Positions 50,886 to 59,987 of a stretch of DNA of 64,000 nucleotides are shown here, one piece after another. How positions within the stretch are numbered: position 1 is the first letter of the stretch; every line of letters starts with the position of its first letter. The notes beneath the pieces were generated by a model. The model saw nothing but the letters and a program-made list of their open reading frames with translations. It ran no database searches and was not told the DNA's origin. The position numbers and the translations under genes are program-made. The stretch is taken from positions 2,075,590 to 2,139,589 of the forward strand of contig NZ_LKAQ01000004.1 of the NCBI RefSeq assembly GCF_001874525.1. The letters run 5' to 3'. Source of the stretch: Pseudodesulfovibrio hydrargyri. GTDB taxonomy: Bacteria; Desulfobacterota; Desulfovibrionia; Desulfovibrionales; Desulfovibrionaceae.

Positions 50886-51971
50886 ATGAATTTGAAGACG
50901 AAAGTTGCCGGTTTGGAGTTCAAGAATCCTCTTCTGCCCGCGTCGGGCCCGCTGGTCGGGGACGCGGAAAAGATGCTGGCCCTGGCCGCCCTGGGCGTGG
51001 GGGGCATGGTCAGCAAGACCGTTTCCATCAAGGGGGCCGAGGTGCCCCGCCCGTGCATCCGTTCGGGCAAGAACTGCATCACCAACGCCGAACTCTGGTC
51101 CGAATATGCCCTGGAAAAGTGGCGGGACGACATCTTCCCGGCCGTGCGCGCGGAGCTCGACCTGCCGCTGCTGGTCAGCGTGGGCTACACCAAACAGGAC
51201 ATGGAGACGCTCATTCCCGCGCTCGACCGGTTCGCCGAGGCCTTCGAGGTCTCCACCCACTACGTGGGCAAGGACCTGTCCGTCATCAGGGAGACCGTGA
51301 AGACCATCCGCTCCCTGACCGACAAGCCGTTTTTCATGAAGGTTTCGCCGCACATGCCCGATCCGGTGGCCTTCTGCGAGATGGTCCTGGAGAACGGGGG
51401 CAACGGCATCGTGGCCATCAACTCGCTGGGCCCGGCCATGTCCGTGGACCTGGCCACCCGGTCCGTGCCCATGGGCAACAGCCAGGGCGAGGTCTGGATG
51501 TCCGGCCCGGTCATCAAGCCCATCGCGCTGGCCTTCATCTCCCGCATCCGGCGCGCCATCCCGGAATGCGAGATCATCGGCGTGGGCGGCGTGGCCTCGG
51601 CCGACGACGTGCTGGAGTTCCTGCTGGCCGGAGCCAGTGCGGTGCAGATGCTCTCCGCGGCCATGCTCAAGGGGGTCGATCTCTACCGAAAGATCGTCGA
51701 GGACCTGCCCGGCAGGCTGGAACATTTCGGCTTTTCCTCCGTGCGCGAGGTCATCGAGACGGACCTGATCATTCCCGAGGTATCCTACGAGCGGCGTCTG
51801 CCCGTCATCGACCGGGAGGCGTGCATCCTGTGCGACAAGTGCGTGCGCGGTTGTCCCTACCTGGCCCTGCGCCATGAGGGGGACGCCATCCTGGTGGACG
51901 GGGGCAAGTGTTTCGGCTGCACGCTGTGCGCGTCGGTCTGCCCCAAAAACGCCGTCTCCTTCGGGGCCTAG
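50886..51971 (+). CDS. Dihydroorotate/dihydropyrimidine dehydrogenase-like flavoprotein with two [4Fe-4S] sites (PreA-like), 361 aa
   Basis: An FMN-binding TIM barrel (residues 1-300) carries the family loops NPLLPASGPLVGD, FFMKVSPHMP, GIVAINSLGP and IIGVGGVASADDVLEFLLAG. A C-terminal ferredoxin domain follows with CILCDKCVRGCP and CFGCTLCASVCP. PreA (dihydropyrimidine dehydrogenase subunit) has this layout. In E. coli the ring-reducing flavoenzyme attributed to the purine cluster is YgfK, which is absent here. This protein, placed between ssnA and the Mo hydroxylases, is a plausible functional replacement that reduces a dioxopurine-like ring with ferredoxin or NAD(P)H electrons. No PreT-like partner is adjacent. 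AAGGAG precedes ATG 50886. Confidence 0.88.
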   Translation: MNLKTKVAGLEFKNPLLPASGPLVGDAEKMLALAALGVGGMVSKTVSIKGAEVPRPCIRSGKNCITNAELWSEYALEKWRDDIFPAVRAELDLPLLVSVGYTKQDMETLIPALDRFAEAFEVSTHYVGKDLSVIRETVKTIRSLTDKPFFMKVSPHMPDPVAFCEMVLENGGNGIVAINSLGPAMSVDLATRSVPMGNSQGEVWMSGPVIKPIALAFISRIRRAIPECEIIGVGGVASADDVLEFLLAGASAVQMLSAAMLKGVDLYRKIVEDLPGRLEHFGFSSVREVIETDLIIPEVSYERRLPVIDREACILCDKCVRGCPYLALRHEGDAILVDGGKCFGCTLCASVCPKNAVSFGA

Positions 51972-51998
51972 CCCGGTACGGTGTGACAAGGCATTGCC

Positions 51999-54164
51999 AT
52001 GTGTGAATGTTCGAATCTGAAGGCCGACACCGGGTCGGTGGTCAAGAAGGACCACTGCGAGAAGTGCGACGGCTCCCTGAAATATCTCGGCGACAGCGTC
52101 GAGGAAGGGCTCCTGTACGGGCGGCTCTATCGCTCCAGTGAAGCCTCTGCCGACATCGTCTCCTGGGTCCTGCCCGAACTGCCCGAAGGGTACCACGTGT
52201 TCGGGGCCAGGGACCTCAAGGGCAAAAACTTCGTCAAGCTCGTGGCCGAGGACCAGCCCGTGTTCGCGGACGGCAAAGTGACCTACATCGGCGAGCCCAT
52301 TTTCCTGATCGTGGGCGAGGACCGCGAGGTCATCCGGCAAATCGGCGACGCCATCGAGATCGAGTACGACCGGCATGAGCCCATTCTCGACTTCGAGAGC
52401 CGCTGCGACCCGGACCTGGAGCACATGGTCGGCTATCATTTGGGCTGCGCGCGCGAGAAGACCCTGGAGGTCGAGGAGCGCGCCCGCCGCGTGAAGGTCG
52501 AGGAGTTCAGGACGCCCATGCAGGAGCACGTCTACCTGGAGCCCCAGACCGTGAAGGGGTTCGTGGACGACCAGGGGCGGGTCGCCGTGGAAGGCAGCAT
52601 GCAGTGCCCCTATTACGTCAAGAACGCCGTGGTCAACGCCCTGGGCCTGTCCGCCGACGAGGTGCGGGTCATCCAGGCCCCCATGGGCGGGGCGTTCGGG
52701 GGCAAGGAGGATTTTCCCTGTTCCATCGGCTGCCAGGTCGCCCTGGCCGCCTCCATCCTCAAGAAGCCCGTGCTGCTGACCTTCGACCGGCACGAGGACA
52801 TGATGTTCACCACCAAGCGCCATCCGTCCCTGATCCGCTACCGGACCTCCCTGGACGGGGAAGGGCGGATTCTGGGCATGAACATCGAGGTCTATTTCGA
52901 CGGCGGGGCCAACCAGGGTCTGAGCTCGGTGGTCCTCCAGCGGGCGCTGATCAACAGCATCGGGGTCTATTCCATCCCCAACGTCTCGGTCCAGGGATTC
53001 GTGGTCTTCACCAACAACGTCCCCAACGGCGCCTTCCGGGGGTTCGGCGCGCCGCAGAGCGCCTTCGCCCTGGAGGCCCATCTGGCGCACATCGCCAGGG
53101 AGCACGGCGTGGACCCGCTCAGCTACAAGGAACCCTACATGGTCACGCAGGGGAGCCGGTCGCTGACCGGCGGCCTGTTCCGGGACCCGGTGCTGCTGCC
53201 AGCCATGGTCGCGGACGTGAAAAAGCGGCGCGGCTACGCGGAGCGCAAGGCCCGGTTCGTCGAGTTCAACAGGTCCAATTCCCGGTTCCGCAAGGGCGTC
53301 GGCGTCTCGATCTTTCTCCACGGGTGCGGGTTCACCGGCAGCGGCGAGCGCGATCTGATCAAGTCCGTGGTCCGGCTGGAGAAGACGGCCGAAGACGAGG
53401 TCGTCATCCGCATCGCCAACGTGGACATGGGCCAGGGACTGCTGACCACCATGAGCAAGATCGTGGGCAGTTCCTTGGGCATCGACTACAAGGACGTGCG
53501 CTTTCCCTACCCGGACACGGCCTGCGCGCCGGACTCCGGCCCCACCGTGGCGTCCAGGACGATCATGATCGTGGGCAAAATCCTGGAACGGGCGGCCCTG
53601 CGCCTCAAGGAGAGCTGGAGGCCCGGCGAGGAGATGGTCGTGGAGGAGTGCTACGTGCACGACGAGTCGGCCATCCCCTGGGACCAGGAGCGTTTCACCG
53701 GCGACGCCTATCCCGCCTATTCCTGGGGCGTGAACATGGTCGAGGTGACCGTGGACACCCTCACCGGCCACATCGACGTGGACCACGTGGACGCCGCGTA
53801 CGACGTGGGCAAGGCCATCGACGACCGTATCCTCCGGGGCCAGATCGACGGCGGCGTGGTCCAGTCCGTGGCCTGGGGATACATGGAGAACATGCAGCGG
53901 CGGGACGGAAGCATCCTGCAAAGGACCATTTCCGACTACGGCCCGCCGACCTCCATGGACGCCCCGCCCATCGACAGCTATTTGTACGACAATCCCTATG
54001 AAAACGGGCCCATGGGGGCCAAGGGCGCGGGCGAGCTGACCTTCATCGGCGGGGGGCCCGCCCTGCTCGACGCCGTGGAGGACGCCCTCGGGGCGGCCTT
54101 TCACCGTCTTCCCCTCACTCCGGAACACATCCTGGAGACCCTGGAAGCCCGGGAGGAAGGTTAG
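51999..54164 (+). CDS. Xanthine dehydrogenase-family molybdenum-binding subunit, 721 aa
   Basis: Large subunit of a three-part Mo hydroxylase: conserved PMGGAFGGKED, GAFRGFGAPQSAF, DMGQGLLTTMSKI and the catalytic Glu in GAKGAGELTFIGG close to the C-terminus. It lacks the fused [2Fe-2S] domain, which the next gene supplies. The first 27 residues hold an unusual set of Cys (MCECSNL ... HCEKCDGS) resembling a small zinc or cluster-binding knuckle that is not part of the standard family. It probably hydroxylates a purine (hypoxanthine, xanthine or a dioxopurine). It lies 27 bp after the PreA-like gene and 2 bp before the Fe-S subunit gene. AAGG precedes ATG 51999. Confidence 0.92.
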   Translation: MCECSNLKADTGSVVKKDHCEKCDGSLKYLGDSVEEGLLYGRLYRSSEASADIVSWVLPELPEGYHVFGARDLKGKNFVKLVAEDQPVFADGKVTYIGEPIFLIVGEDREVIRQIGDAIEIEYDRHEPILDFESRCDPDLEHMVGYHLGCAREKTLEVEERARRVKVEEFRTPMQEHVYLEPQTVKGFVDDQGRVAVEGSMQCPYYVKNAVVNALGLSADEVRVIQAPMGGAFGGKEDFPCSIGCQVALAASILKKPVLLTFDRHEDMMFTTKRHPSLIRYRTSLDGEGRILGMNIEVYFDGGANQGLSSVVLQRALINSIGVYSIPNVSVQGFVVFTNNVPNGAFRGFGAPQSAFALEAHLAHIAREHGVDPLSYKEPYMVTQGSRSLTGGLFRDPVLLPAMVADVKKRRGYAERKARFVEFNRSNSRFRKGVGVSIFLHGCGFTGSGERDLIKSVVRLEKTAEDEVVIRIANVDMGQGLLTTMSKIVGSSLGIDYKDVRFPYPDTACAPDSGPTVASRTIMIVGKILERAALRLKESWRPGEEMVVEECYVHDESAIPWDQERFTGDAYPAYSWGVNMVEVTVDTLTGHIDVDHVDAAYDVGKAIDDRILRGQIDGGVVQSVAWGYMENMQRRDGSILQRTISDYGPPTSMDAPPIDSYLYDNPYENGPMGAKGAGELTFIGGGPALLDAVEDALGAAFHRLPLTPEHILETLEAREEG

Positions 54165-54166
54165 CC

Positions 54167-54634
54167 GTGATATCGTTTACCTTGAACGGAGCGGCCGTGT
54201 CCGTCGACCTGCCGCCCGCCACGCCCCTTTTGCACGTCCTGCGCGACCGGTTCGGCCTCATGGGCGGCAAGGAAGGGTGCGGCGAGGGCGAGTGCGGCGC
54301 GTGCAGCGTGCTCATCGACGATAATCTGCACACCAGCTGCATCTATCCCCTGGGCAACGTCTCCGGGAAACGGGTGCTGACCATCGAAGGCTTCAAGGGC
54401 TCGCCGCAGTTCCAATGCATCGACGCGGCCTTCGCCCAATGCGGATCGGTCCAGTGCGGGTTCTGCACGCCGGGCATGATCCTGGCCACCCAGGCCCTGC
54501 TCCTGAAGAATCCGTCCCCGTCCGTGGAAGAGGCGCGGGAAGCGCTTTCGGGCAATCTCTGCCGCTGCACGGGCTACAACATGATCGTCGAGGCGGTCCT
54601 GCTGGCCGCGAAGAACGGAGGTGGGCTGTGGTAG
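54167..54634 (+). CDS. Xanthine dehydrogenase-family [2Fe-2S] subunit, 155 aa
   Basis: Small subunit with the two characteristic clusters: plant-type motif CGEGECGACSVL with a partner Cys, and the second motif CGFCTPGM plus CRCTGYN. It carries electrons from the Mo centre to the FAD subunit. The length is standard (about 155-165 aa). The start is GTG 54167 behind GGAGGAAGG. It begins two bases after the Mo subunit stop and overlaps the FAD subunit by seven bases. Confidence 0.95.
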   Translation: MISFTLNGAAVSVDLPPATPLLHVLRDRFGLMGGKEGCGEGECGACSVLIDDNLHTSCIYPLGNVSGKRVLTIEGFKGSPQFQCIDAAFAQCGSVQCGFCTPGMILATQALLLKNPSPSVEEAREALSGNLCRCTGYNMIVEAVLLAAKNGGGLW

Positions 54635-55479
54635 GATACGTGCCTGCCGACCTTCGGGACGCCCTGCGCTTCGCCCAGGCCGAGGCCGTCACGCCCCTGG
54701 CCGGCGGCACGGACCTGATGGTCCGGTTCAAGGCCCCGGCCGCCATGCCCGCCACCCCGCTCTTTCTGGGGGCGCTGCCGGAGCTCAGGGGCGTGACCCG
54801 CAAGGACGAATTCCTGTCCATCGGGGCCTGCGAGCCCTTGGCCGGGATCATCGCCAACCCGGCGGTTCCGGCTGTGTTCCGGTCGGCCCTGGCCCAGATC
54901 GGCTCTCCGGCCATCCGCAACCAGGGGACCCTGGGCGGCAACGTCTGCAACGCCTCCCCGGCGGGCGACTCCCTGCCGCTGCTCTATCTTTTCCGGGCCG
55001 AGATGGTCCTGGCTTCGCTGGAAGGGGAACGCGTCGTCCCCCTCGACCGATTCATCACCGGGCCGGGGCGGACGCTCAGGCAAGAAAACGAGTTGCTGGT
55101 GAGCATCCGCATCCCTGACGAGTTTCTGTCCGAGCCGTATGTCTACGTCTTCGAAAAGATGGGCAACCGCAAGGCGGACGCCATCTCCAAGGCCTCCTTC
55201 GCCCTGCGCCTGGCCGTGGAAGAGGGCGTGGTCAGGGACGTGGACGCCGCGTTCGGGGCCATGGGGCCGAAGGTGGCCCTGATGACCGACTCCATCCGGG
55301 CCATGTGCCTGGGCAAGACTTTTCCCCTGGCCGACCTGGACCGGGGCGAACTCAAGAATGAACTCTACGGGCTGTTGACGCCCATCGACGACCAGCGCTC
55401 CACGGCTGCCTACCGCAAACGGGTCGCGCTGAATCTTTTGTACCACTATTTGACGACCGACAGCACGCATCAGCGCTAA
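54628..55479 (+). CDS. ygfM: Xanthine dehydrogenase-family FAD-binding subunit (YgfM-like), 283 aa
   Basis: CO dehydrogenase/xanthine dehydrogenase FAD subunit: FAD-binding LAGGTDLMVRFK near residue 25 and the family motif AIRNQGTLGGNVCNASPAGD near residue 90, followed by the C-terminal CODH flavoprotein domain. The length matches E. coli YgfM (about 259-285 aa). It lies between the separate Mo/Fe-S genes and the fused xdhD-type gene and could serve either. The start is GTG 54628, overlapping the previous stop with GGAGG six bases upstream; longer frames are shadows. Confidence 0.92.
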   Translation: MVGYVPADLRDALRFAQAEAVTPLAGGTDLMVRFKAPAAMPATPLFLGALPELRGVTRKDEFLSIGACEPLAGIIANPAVPAVFRSALAQIGSPAIRNQGTLGGNVCNASPAGDSLPLLYLFRAEMVLASLEGERVVPLDRFITGPGRTLRQENELLVSIRIPDEFLSEPYVYVFEKMGNRKADAISKASFALRLAVEEGVVRDVDAAFGAMGPKVALMTDSIRAMCLGKTFPLADLDRGELKNELYGLLTPIDDQRSTAAYRKRVALNLLYHYLTTDSTHQR

Positions 55480-55497
55480 GGGGGCGATTTGAAGACC

Positions 55498-58215
55498 ATG
55501 GAATTCACGATTAACGGCCGGAAAATGGAAACCCGTGTCGATCCCAAACAGCGGCTGCTTTCCTATTTGCGGGAAGAGCTGGGCCTCATGGGAAGCAAGA
55601 ACGGTTGCGGCGTCGGCCATTGCGGCGCCTGCACGGTGATCATCGACGGACAGGCCAAGCGGTCCTGCGTCGTGACCATGGGGTATTGCGCGGGCCGGTC
55701 CATCGAAACCATCGAGTCCCTCGGCAGGGACGGCCGCCTCCATCCCCTCCAGACCGCCTTCATCGACGAAGGCGCGGTCCAGTGCGGATTCTGCACCCCC
55801 GGCATGATCATGGCCGCCAAGGCGCTGCTCGACCAGAACCAGTCCCCCACCGAAAAGGAGGTCCGCGCCGCCCTGAAGCACAATATCTGCCGCTGCACCG
55901 GCTACGGGGCCGTGTTCCGGGCCGTGTCCAAGGCCGCCGCCGTCCTGCGCGGCGACATGGTCTACGAGGCGCCCGTGTTTGACGGCGGACAATACGTCGG
56001 GGCCGACGTGCCCAAGAAGGACAGCGTGGCCAAGGTCACGGGCGCGCCCATCTTCGCGGGCGACCTGAAGGAAGAGGGCATGCTCCACGGCGTTCCCGTG
56101 TTCAGCGAGCATGTCTACGCGGAAATCCTGTCCGTGGACACCGCCGCCGCGGCCTCGGTCCCGGGAGTGGAGCTGGTCGCGACCGGCGCGGACGTGCCGG
56201 GCATGAACAAGTTCGGCCTGTTCGTTCCCCAGCAGCCGGTCATCTGCCGGGACAAGGTCAAATATCTCGGCGACGTGGTCGCCTGCGTCTACGCGACGAG
56301 CCCGGAGGCCGCCCAAGAGGCCGCCGGCAAGGTGGTGGTCGAGTACAAGGTGCTTGAGCCCATGCTCGACCCCGAGGAGAACTTCAAGGAAGGCGCGCCG
56401 CTTCTGCACGACGACACGGAAAACAACATCGTCCACCACGTCGGCGTCCGCAAGGGAGACGTGGAAAAGGGCTTTGCCGAAGCCGACGCGATCGTCGAGA
56501 ACGTGTACCAGACCCAGGCCGTGGAGCACGCCTACCTGGAGCCGGAGGCCTGTCTGTCCAAGATGGCCGACGGCGTCCTGACCCTGTATTCCGGCAGCCA
56601 GGGCTCCCTGGCCTACAAGAAGATGATCCAGGAGAACCTCAACCTCGGGGAGGACCGGGTGCGGGTCGTCTTCACCGCCACCGGCGGCGGCTTCGGCGGC
56701 AAGGAGGAGCCCACCGTCCAGCTCCTGGCCTGCCTGGGCACGCATCTGACCACGCGGCCCGTGAAGATGGTCATGAGCCGGGAAGACTCCATCCGCATGA
56801 GCACCAAGCGCCATCCCATGAAGATATGGATGAAGCACGGCGTCACCAGGGACGGCCGCATCACGGCCATGCGTTCCCGGGTCATCGGCGACGCGGGAGC
56901 GTACGTCTCCCAGACCAAGCCCGTGATCTTCCGCTCCGCGGTCACCGCGTCCGGACCCTATTTCGTGCAGAACGTGGAGGCCGATTCCTACGGCGTCTGC
57001 ACCACCAAGAACCCCCACGGCGCCTTTCGCGGGTTCGGCAGCACTCAGGCGAGCTTCGCCTGCGAGAGCCAGATGGACCAGCTCGCCGCCGCCATCGGCA
57101 TGGACCCGGTACGGCTTCGCAGAATCAACGGATTCGCCGCGGGGGTGGAGACCAGCACCGGGCAGATGCTGCGCGACGGCATCGGCTACCTGGAGACGCT
57201 GGAAAACGCCGAGAAGGGACTGCTGGAGATGAAGGAGGAGTTCGCCGGACTTGAGCGGCCCGGCCACATCAAGGTCGGTTTCGGCATCGCCAGCGCCTAC
57301 AAGAACGTGGGCATCGGCACCGGGCTCGCCGACAAGGCCGGGGCCTTTGTGGAGATCACCGACCGGGGCCGCGTCCTGGTCAGCATCGGGGCCACGGACA
57401 TGGGGCAGGGCGTGGACACCCTGAGCGCCCAGATAGCGGGCAGCGTGCTGGGCATACCCTACGGCCTCATCGACGTCGTCGCCTGCGATACCCTGACCTG
57501 CCCGGACGGCGGCATGACCACCGCCTCCCGGCAGACCTTCGTCACGGGCAATGCCGTGAAGGAGGCGGCGCAACTGCTCAGGGACAACCTCGCGGACTAC
57601 CTGAACGGGGTCCCGGAAATCACCGAGGCGACGTTGCTCGACATCCGTTCCAGGGCGGCGCGCGACGGGGTGCGGACCAGGATCGAGCACGACTATTACC
57701 CGCCCAAGACCCACGCCCACCGGACCGACGCCAACTACAGGGAAGGCGAGGACCGGTCCACCTACGATATCCATTATTCCTACTGCTTCGCCTCCTCGGC
57801 CGTGGCGCTGGAAGTGAACGAGAAGACCGGCGAGGTCAAGGTGCTCAAGGTCCATTCCTCCCAGGACGTGGGCAAGGCCGTGCACCCCAAGAACGTCATC
57901 GGCCAGATCGAGGGCTCCGTGGCCATGGGCGTCGGGCTCGGGCTGACCGAGGAGTTCGTGGTGGACGGCGAGAAGATTCACAACAAGGACCTGCGCTCGC
58001 TGGGGCTGCTGACCAGCGAGACCATGCCCCCGGTCGTGGCCACCTACGTGGAGGAGGCCCAGGACAAGGGACCCTTCGGGGCCAAGGGCATGGGCGAGGT
58101 CGGGCTGAATCCGTTGGCCCCGGCCATCGCCAACGCCGTGTTCGACGCCGTGGGCAAGCGCATCACCGAGCTGCCCATCAAGCCCGAGAGAATCCTCGCG
58201 GCGCTGAAATCCTAA
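55498..58215 (+). CDS. xdhD: XdhD-type fused [2Fe-2S]/molybdenum hydroxylase, 905 aa
   Basis: The N-terminal 160 residues hold the two [2Fe-2S] motifs (CGVGHCGAC; CGFCTPGM with CRCTGY). The rest is the Mo-binding domain with GGGFGGKEEP, GAFRGFGSTQASF, DMGQGVDTLSAQI and the catalytic Glu in GAKGMGEVGLNP. The architecture and position next to the FAD subunit match E. coli XdhD (about 956 aa). It likely catalyses a second purine hydroxylation or the reverse dehydroxylation. ATG 55498 is chosen because the protein then begins MEFTINGRKM as in relatives; a TTG nine bases upstream is possible. The gene lies 18 bp after ygfM. Confidence 0.93.
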   Translation: MEFTINGRKMETRVDPKQRLLSYLREELGLMGSKNGCGVGHCGACTVIIDGQAKRSCVVTMGYCAGRSIETIESLGRDGRLHPLQTAFIDEGAVQCGFCTPGMIMAAKALLDQNQSPTEKEVRAALKHNICRCTGYGAVFRAVSKAAAVLRGDMVYEAPVFDGGQYVGADVPKKDSVAKVTGAPIFAGDLKEEGMLHGVPVFSEHVYAEILSVDTAAAASVPGVELVATGADVPGMNKFGLFVPQQPVICRDKVKYLGDVVACVYATSPEAAQEAAGKVVVEYKVLEPMLDPEENFKEGAPLLHDDTENNIVHHVGVRKGDVEKGFAEADAIVENVYQTQAVEHAYLEPEACLSKMADGVLTLYSGSQGSLAYKKMIQENLNLGEDRVRVVFTATGGGFGGKEEPTVQLLACLGTHLTTRPVKMVMSREDSIRMSTKRHPMKIWMKHGVTRDGRITAMRSRVIGDAGAYVSQTKPVIFRSAVTASGPYFVQNVEADSYGVCTTKNPHGAFRGFGSTQASFACESQMDQLAAAIGMDPVRLRRINGFAAGVETSTGQMLRDGIGYLETLENAEKGLLEMKEEFAGLERPGHIKVGFGIASAYKNVGIGTGLADKAGAFVEITDRGRVLVSIGATDMGQGVDTLSAQIAGSVLGIPYGLIDVVACDTLTCPDGGMTTASRQTFVTGNAVKEAAQLLRDNLADYLNGVPEITEATLLDIRSRAARDGVRTRIEHDYYPPKTHAHRTDANYREGEDRSTYDIHYSYCFASSAVALEVNEKTGEVKVLKVHSSQDVGKAVHPKNVIGQIEGSVAMGVGLGLTEEFVVDGEKIHNKDLRSLGLLTSETMPPVVATYVEEAQDKGPFGAKGMGEVGLNPLAPAIANAVFDAVGKRITELPIKPERILAALKS

Positions 58216-58247
58216 TTGACGACCAATCGAGAGGAGAGGACGGGACC

Positions 58248-58796
58248 ATGGAGCAATTCACGCTGGGGAAGAAGATCAAGGAAAAACGGATGGAGCTGGG
58301 CATCAGCCAGAAAGGGCTGGCCGAGATGACCGACCTGACGCCCGGGTTTCTCAGCCAGATCGAACGCGATCTGGCCGAGCCCTCCATCACCTCGCTGCGC
58401 AAGATCGCCAAGGCGCTCAACGTGGCCGTTTTCTATTTTCTGATCGACGACGACGACACCAGGGCGGTGGTCAAGAAGGACGAGCGGAGGAAGCTGAACT
58501 TCCATGACTCGCACATGACCTACGAGCTGCTTTCCCCGGACCTGAACCGGCAGATGGAGATGTTCATGGGGGAACTGGAGCCCGGGGCCGTGACCTGCGA
58601 GGAACCGCTGCCCCATCCCGGCGAAGAGGTGACCTACGTCCTGAAGGGGACGATGTGGATTTGCGTCGGCAACGACGAGTACACGCTGGAGGAGGGCGAC
58701 ACGATCTATTACCTGGGCAGCATCCCCCACCAGATCAGGAACATCGGTTCCGACATGCTGATCTTCATATCCACCATTACCCCGCCTCTGTTCTAG
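58248..58796 (+). CDS. XRE-family regulator with cupin sensor domain, 182 aa
   Basis: N-terminal XRE helix-turn-helix (ISQKGLAEMTDLTPGFLSQIER, cited as ISQKGLAEMTDL and TPGFLSQIER), residues 1-65, and a C-terminal cupin_2 barrel (LPHPGEEVTYVLKGTMW, YTLEEGDTIYYLGSIPH). This is the PuuR/SutR type of small-molecule-responsive regulator. Being inside the purine island, it is the likely local regulator of the cluster; the palindromes upstream of ygeX are possible targets. The effector may be a purine or catabolite, which is inference. It lies 32 bp after xdhD with GAGAGGAGAGG before ATG. Confidence 0.92.
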   Translation: MEQFTLGKKIKEKRMELGISQKGLAEMTDLTPGFLSQIERDLAEPSITSLRKIAKALNVAVFYFLIDDDDTRAVVKKDERRKLNFHDSHMTYELLSPDLNRQMEMFMGELEPGAVTCEEPLPHPGEEVTYVLKGTMWICVGNDEYTLEEGDTIYYLGSIPHQIRNIGSDMLIFISTITPPLF

Positions 58797-58803
58797 GAAA
58801 ATC

Positions 58804-59823
58804 ATGAAACGCATTGCAGTTGACGAAATGATCGGCACCGTGCTGGCCCACGACCTGACCCGCGTCGTCGCGGGAGAGAGCAAAGGGGTGGCCTTCAAGA
58901 GGGGGCACGTGATCGAAGCGCGCGATCTCCCCATGCTGAAGGATATGGGAAGGAACCATCTGTACGCGCTCGACGTTCCGGGGACCTCCCTGCACGAGAA
59001 CGACGGCGCCCTGCGCCTGGCGGAGTCCCTCGCCGGGGACAACGTCGGCCTGTCCGGCGCCCGGGAGGGGAGGGTGGATCTGATGAGCGGCTGCACAGGG
59101 CTTCTCGACGTCAATCGTTCGCTGCTCGACTTCGTCAACGCCCACCCCGAGATCGTCGTCGCCACTCGGCACACGGATTCCGTCGTCCGCAAAGGGGATA
59201 CCCTGGCCGGGGCCAAGATCGTTCCCCTGACCGTGGAAAAGAGCCTGCTGGCCGAGATCGAGATGGCGTCCGGGATAACCGGCCCTCTGCTGCGGGTGAG
59301 GCCTTTCCTCCCGCTCAGGGTCGGGATGGTGGTCACCGGTTCCGAGGTCTACCACGGCCGCATCAAGGATACCTTCTCGCCGGTTCTGGAAAAGAAGGTG
59401 GCGGCCTACGGAGGCCGGATCGTGAAAAAGGCCCTCGCTCCGGACGATACGGACGCGCTCCGCCACAGGGTTGCGGATGTCCTGCGGGAGGAGATCGATC
59501 TGCTCGTGCTGACCGGCGGCATGAGCGTCGACCCCGACGACCTGACCCCGGGGGTCATCGCCTCCATCGCGACGGACATCGTGGCCTATGGTTCTCCCGT
59601 CCTGCCCGGGGCCATGTTCATGGCGGCATACCGGGGCGAACTGCCCATCATCGGCGTTCCGGCCTGCGGCATGTACAACAAGACGACGGTCCTCGATCTC
59701 GTGCTGCCTCGCCTGTTCGCCGGGCAGAGGATCTCCCGAGAGTTTCTGTTGAGCAAGGCGCACGGCGGGCTTTGCCTCAACTGCCCCGACTGCACCTACC
59801 CGGATTGTCCGTTCGGCAAGTAG
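58804..59823 (+). CDS. MoeA-like molybdopterin-binding protein with C-terminal Cys cluster, 339 aa
   Basis: Paralogue of the protein at 16912-17934, colinear over the whole length. The MoCF-biosynthesis domain has RVGMVVTGSEVYHGRIKDTF and LVLTGGMSVDPDDLTPG. The tail again ends in C-x2-C-x2-C-x4-C (CLNCPDCTYPDC) followed by FGK. It starts seven bases after the XRE-cupin gene and shares the operon with two Mo hydroxylases, just as its paralogue shares one with Mop. A role in cofactor delivery, sulfuration or cytosine-dinucleotide loading of those enzymes is inferred. E. coli uses MocA and YqeB/YqeC-type factors at the equivalent locus; none is present here. Confidence 0.85.
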   Translation: MKRIAVDEMIGTVLAHDLTRVVAGESKGVAFKRGHVIEARDLPMLKDMGRNHLYALDVPGTSLHENDGALRLAESLAGDNVGLSGAREGRVDLMSGCTGLLDVNRSLLDFVNAHPEIVVATRHTDSVVRKGDTLAGAKIVPLTVEKSLLAEIEMASGITGPLLRVRPFLPLRVGMVVTGSEVYHGRIKDTFSPVLEKKVAAYGGRIVKKALAPDDTDALRHRVADVLREEIDLLVLTGGMSVDPDDLTPGVIASIATDIVAYGSPVLPGAMFMAAYRGELPIIGVPACGMYNKTTVLDLVLPRLFAGQRISREFLLSKAHGGLCLNCPDCTYPDCPFGK

Positions 59824-59987
59824 GCGACCGCTCTTCAGGGCGTGTTTACCGTGCGGCGCAGGGATCGGACGCCATTCCCCCGGGAGATGTCGAATCCGGC
59901 GGTACGGGAAACGGCAACGCGCATCCATGTTTTTTGATTTGAGAGAGAGTTGTAAGCAAACAAAATAGCTAAGAAGGAGAGAGTTCT

